DNA from: Patescibacteria group bacterium
GTDB taxonomy: Bacteria > Patescibacteria > Microgenomatia > Daviesbacterales > UBA10151
Length of the DNA: 21,712 nucleotides
Direction of reading: 5' to 3'
NCBI GenBank assembly: GCA_023487645.1
Contig: JAMDBX010000002.1
Location: forward strand, 1 to 21,712
Of this stretch, positions 20,973 through 21,712 are shown piece after piece. Every line of letters begins with the position of its first letter. Position 1 is the first letter of the stretch. The notes beneath the pieces are model-generated. The model searched no databases. It worked only from the letters and a program-made list of their open reading frames with translations, and had not been told where the DNA came from. The translations under genes and the position numbers were made by a program.

Positions 20973-21712
20973 ATGCGTAAAATGATGCAATTTTATAAAT
21001 CAAACAAAAGAGACCATTATTCTGGAAAAAATAATTCTGGCGCGAGGAATATAAAGGAATTAGAAATTGAATTAGTGCAACTAACGCGAACCGTAGAAAA
21101 TTTACAGCATATCTTAGAACATGATATTAAGGCTGCTAAGGTTTTTAGGATTTGGCAGGCTTACTGTAGGTTGAGGAGGTTGGGAGCTATAATAATGCGA
21201 GACCCTAAAAAGATTATTAGAGTTTATAAAGTATTAAAAAATGAAGGTATTGCCGGTTTAGTAAAGGAATCTAAATCAATTAACTCAAGGTCTGTTATTG
21301 AGGCCAATGTTAATTTTCAATATCAAAATTGGTTTAAGAAAAATTTTCCTAAAGTTCGTGATCTGGCTGCACAACGAGAAAAAAGTAAAAGGTTTACTCT
21401 CAGACCGAAAATTTCCATAATAACTCCTACTTATAATACACCTGAAAAATTTTTAAAGGAATGTATAGAATCTGTTATAGACCAATCTTACGATAATTGG
21501 GAACTGTGCCTCGTTGATGATGCATCGGAAAATCAAAGAGTCCGGGATATTATTAAGTTATATACTAGCAAAGATAAAAGAATTAAATATAAATTTAGAG
21601 AGAAGAATGGGCATATTAGCGAGGCGTCAAATGATGCTTTAGGTCTTGCAACAGGTGATTTTATTGGTCTTTTAGACCATGATGATGTAGGAGTTATTAT
21701 GGAAATTTTCGG
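20973..21712 (+). CDS. GT2-family glycosyltransferase, N-terminal part (cut by window end)
   Basis: The open frame from ATG 20973 to the window end gives 246 residues. The first 70 are helical, with ENLQHILEHDIKAAKVFRIWQAYCRLR (42-68) resembling the tail of the preceding methyltransferase. A basic linker follows, with VYKVLKNEGIAGLVK and NFQYQNWFKKNFP (about 113-125), a phrase common just before GT2 domains in rhamnan and O-antigen enzymes. The GT-A domain begins PKISIITPTYNTPEKFL (145-161), then DQSYDNWELCLVDDAS (170-185), REKNGHISEASNDALGLATGDF (209-230) and the metal-binding LLDHDD (233-238). The residues after it (VGVIMEIF) depart from the usual wording, possibly because the contig end is unreliable. 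The start is 12 bases after the methyltransferase stop; later ATGs at 20982 and 20985 are possible. Confidence 0.85.
   Translation, partial: MRKMMQFYKSNKRDHYSGKNNSGARNIKELEIELVQLTRTVENLQHILEHDIKAAKVFRIWQAYCRLRRLGAIIMRDPKKIIRVYKVLKNEGIAGLVKESKSINSRSVIEANVNFQYQNWFKKNFPKVRDLAAQREKSKRFTLRPKISIITPTYNTPEKFLKECIESVIDQSYDNWELCLVDDASENQRVRDIIKLYTSKDKRIKYKFREKNGHISEASNDALGLATGDFIGLLDHDDVGVIMEIF

Overview
The window is AT-rich, densely packed bacterial DNA that reads as a cell-surface glycan or glycoprotein locus. TGA is used as an ordinary stop (for example at 8126-8128 and 20958-20960), so the standard bacterial code applies. Short intergenic gaps, many start/stop overlaps, weak Shine-Dalgarno signals and a crowd of divergent membrane glycosyltransferases suggest an uncultivated candidate-phylum bacterium (Candidate Phyla Radiation, Microgenomates-like). 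That placement is inference; there is no rRNA or ribosomal protein gene here to test it.

Layout. (1) 1-570, minus strand: a hicB-hicA toxin-antitoxin pair, a hairpin behind it, and a doubtful partial ORF at the edge. (2) 663-3780, plus strand: a three-gene operon with a GT4 glycosyltransferase, a polytopic GT-C-type glycosyltransferase and a GT2 glycosyltransferase. (3) 3760-6327, minus strand: a second GT-C enzyme and a translationally coupled small membrane protein of unknown function. These two are disturbed by an 805-bp direct tandem duplication that leaves one broken copy of each. (4) 6413 to the right edge, plus strand: about 15 kb of co-directional genes. They start with a PTPS-related/YfhO-like membrane protein, followed by five consecutive paralogous PMT/GT39-like membrane glycosyltransferases (8125-16355), a GT2 enzyme, a four-helix-bundle (S23/IVP-type) protein framed by inverted repeats, a GT4 enzyme, a GT2 enzyme, a hexapeptide-repeat O-acetyltransferase, a SAM methyltransferase and a GT2 enzyme cut by the window end.

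How they may work together (inference). The cytosolic GT4 and GT2 enzymes would use nucleotide sugars to build lipid-linked sugars or oligosaccharides on the inner leaflet. The GT-C enzymes would use polyprenyl-phosphate sugars on the outer face to extend or transfer glycans. The acetyltransferase and methyltransferase would decorate or cap the product. No flippase, polymerase, ligase or nucleotide-sugar synthesis gene is visible, so the pathway must continue outside the window.

The most notable points are: the five-gene tandem array of PMT-like enzymes, one member of which (13046-14683) has lost most residues conserved in its siblings; the exact 805-bp duplication with a 6-bp microhomology junction; the inverted-repeat-framed four-helix-bundle gene inside the operon; a canonical G-quadruplex motif inside a GT2 gene; and a shared helical motif at the C-terminus of the methyltransferase and the N-terminus of the next glycosyltransferase. 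No gap longer than about 100 bases lacks a gene, except the duplicated remnants. I saw no tRNA, rRNA, CRISPR array or recognisable transposase.
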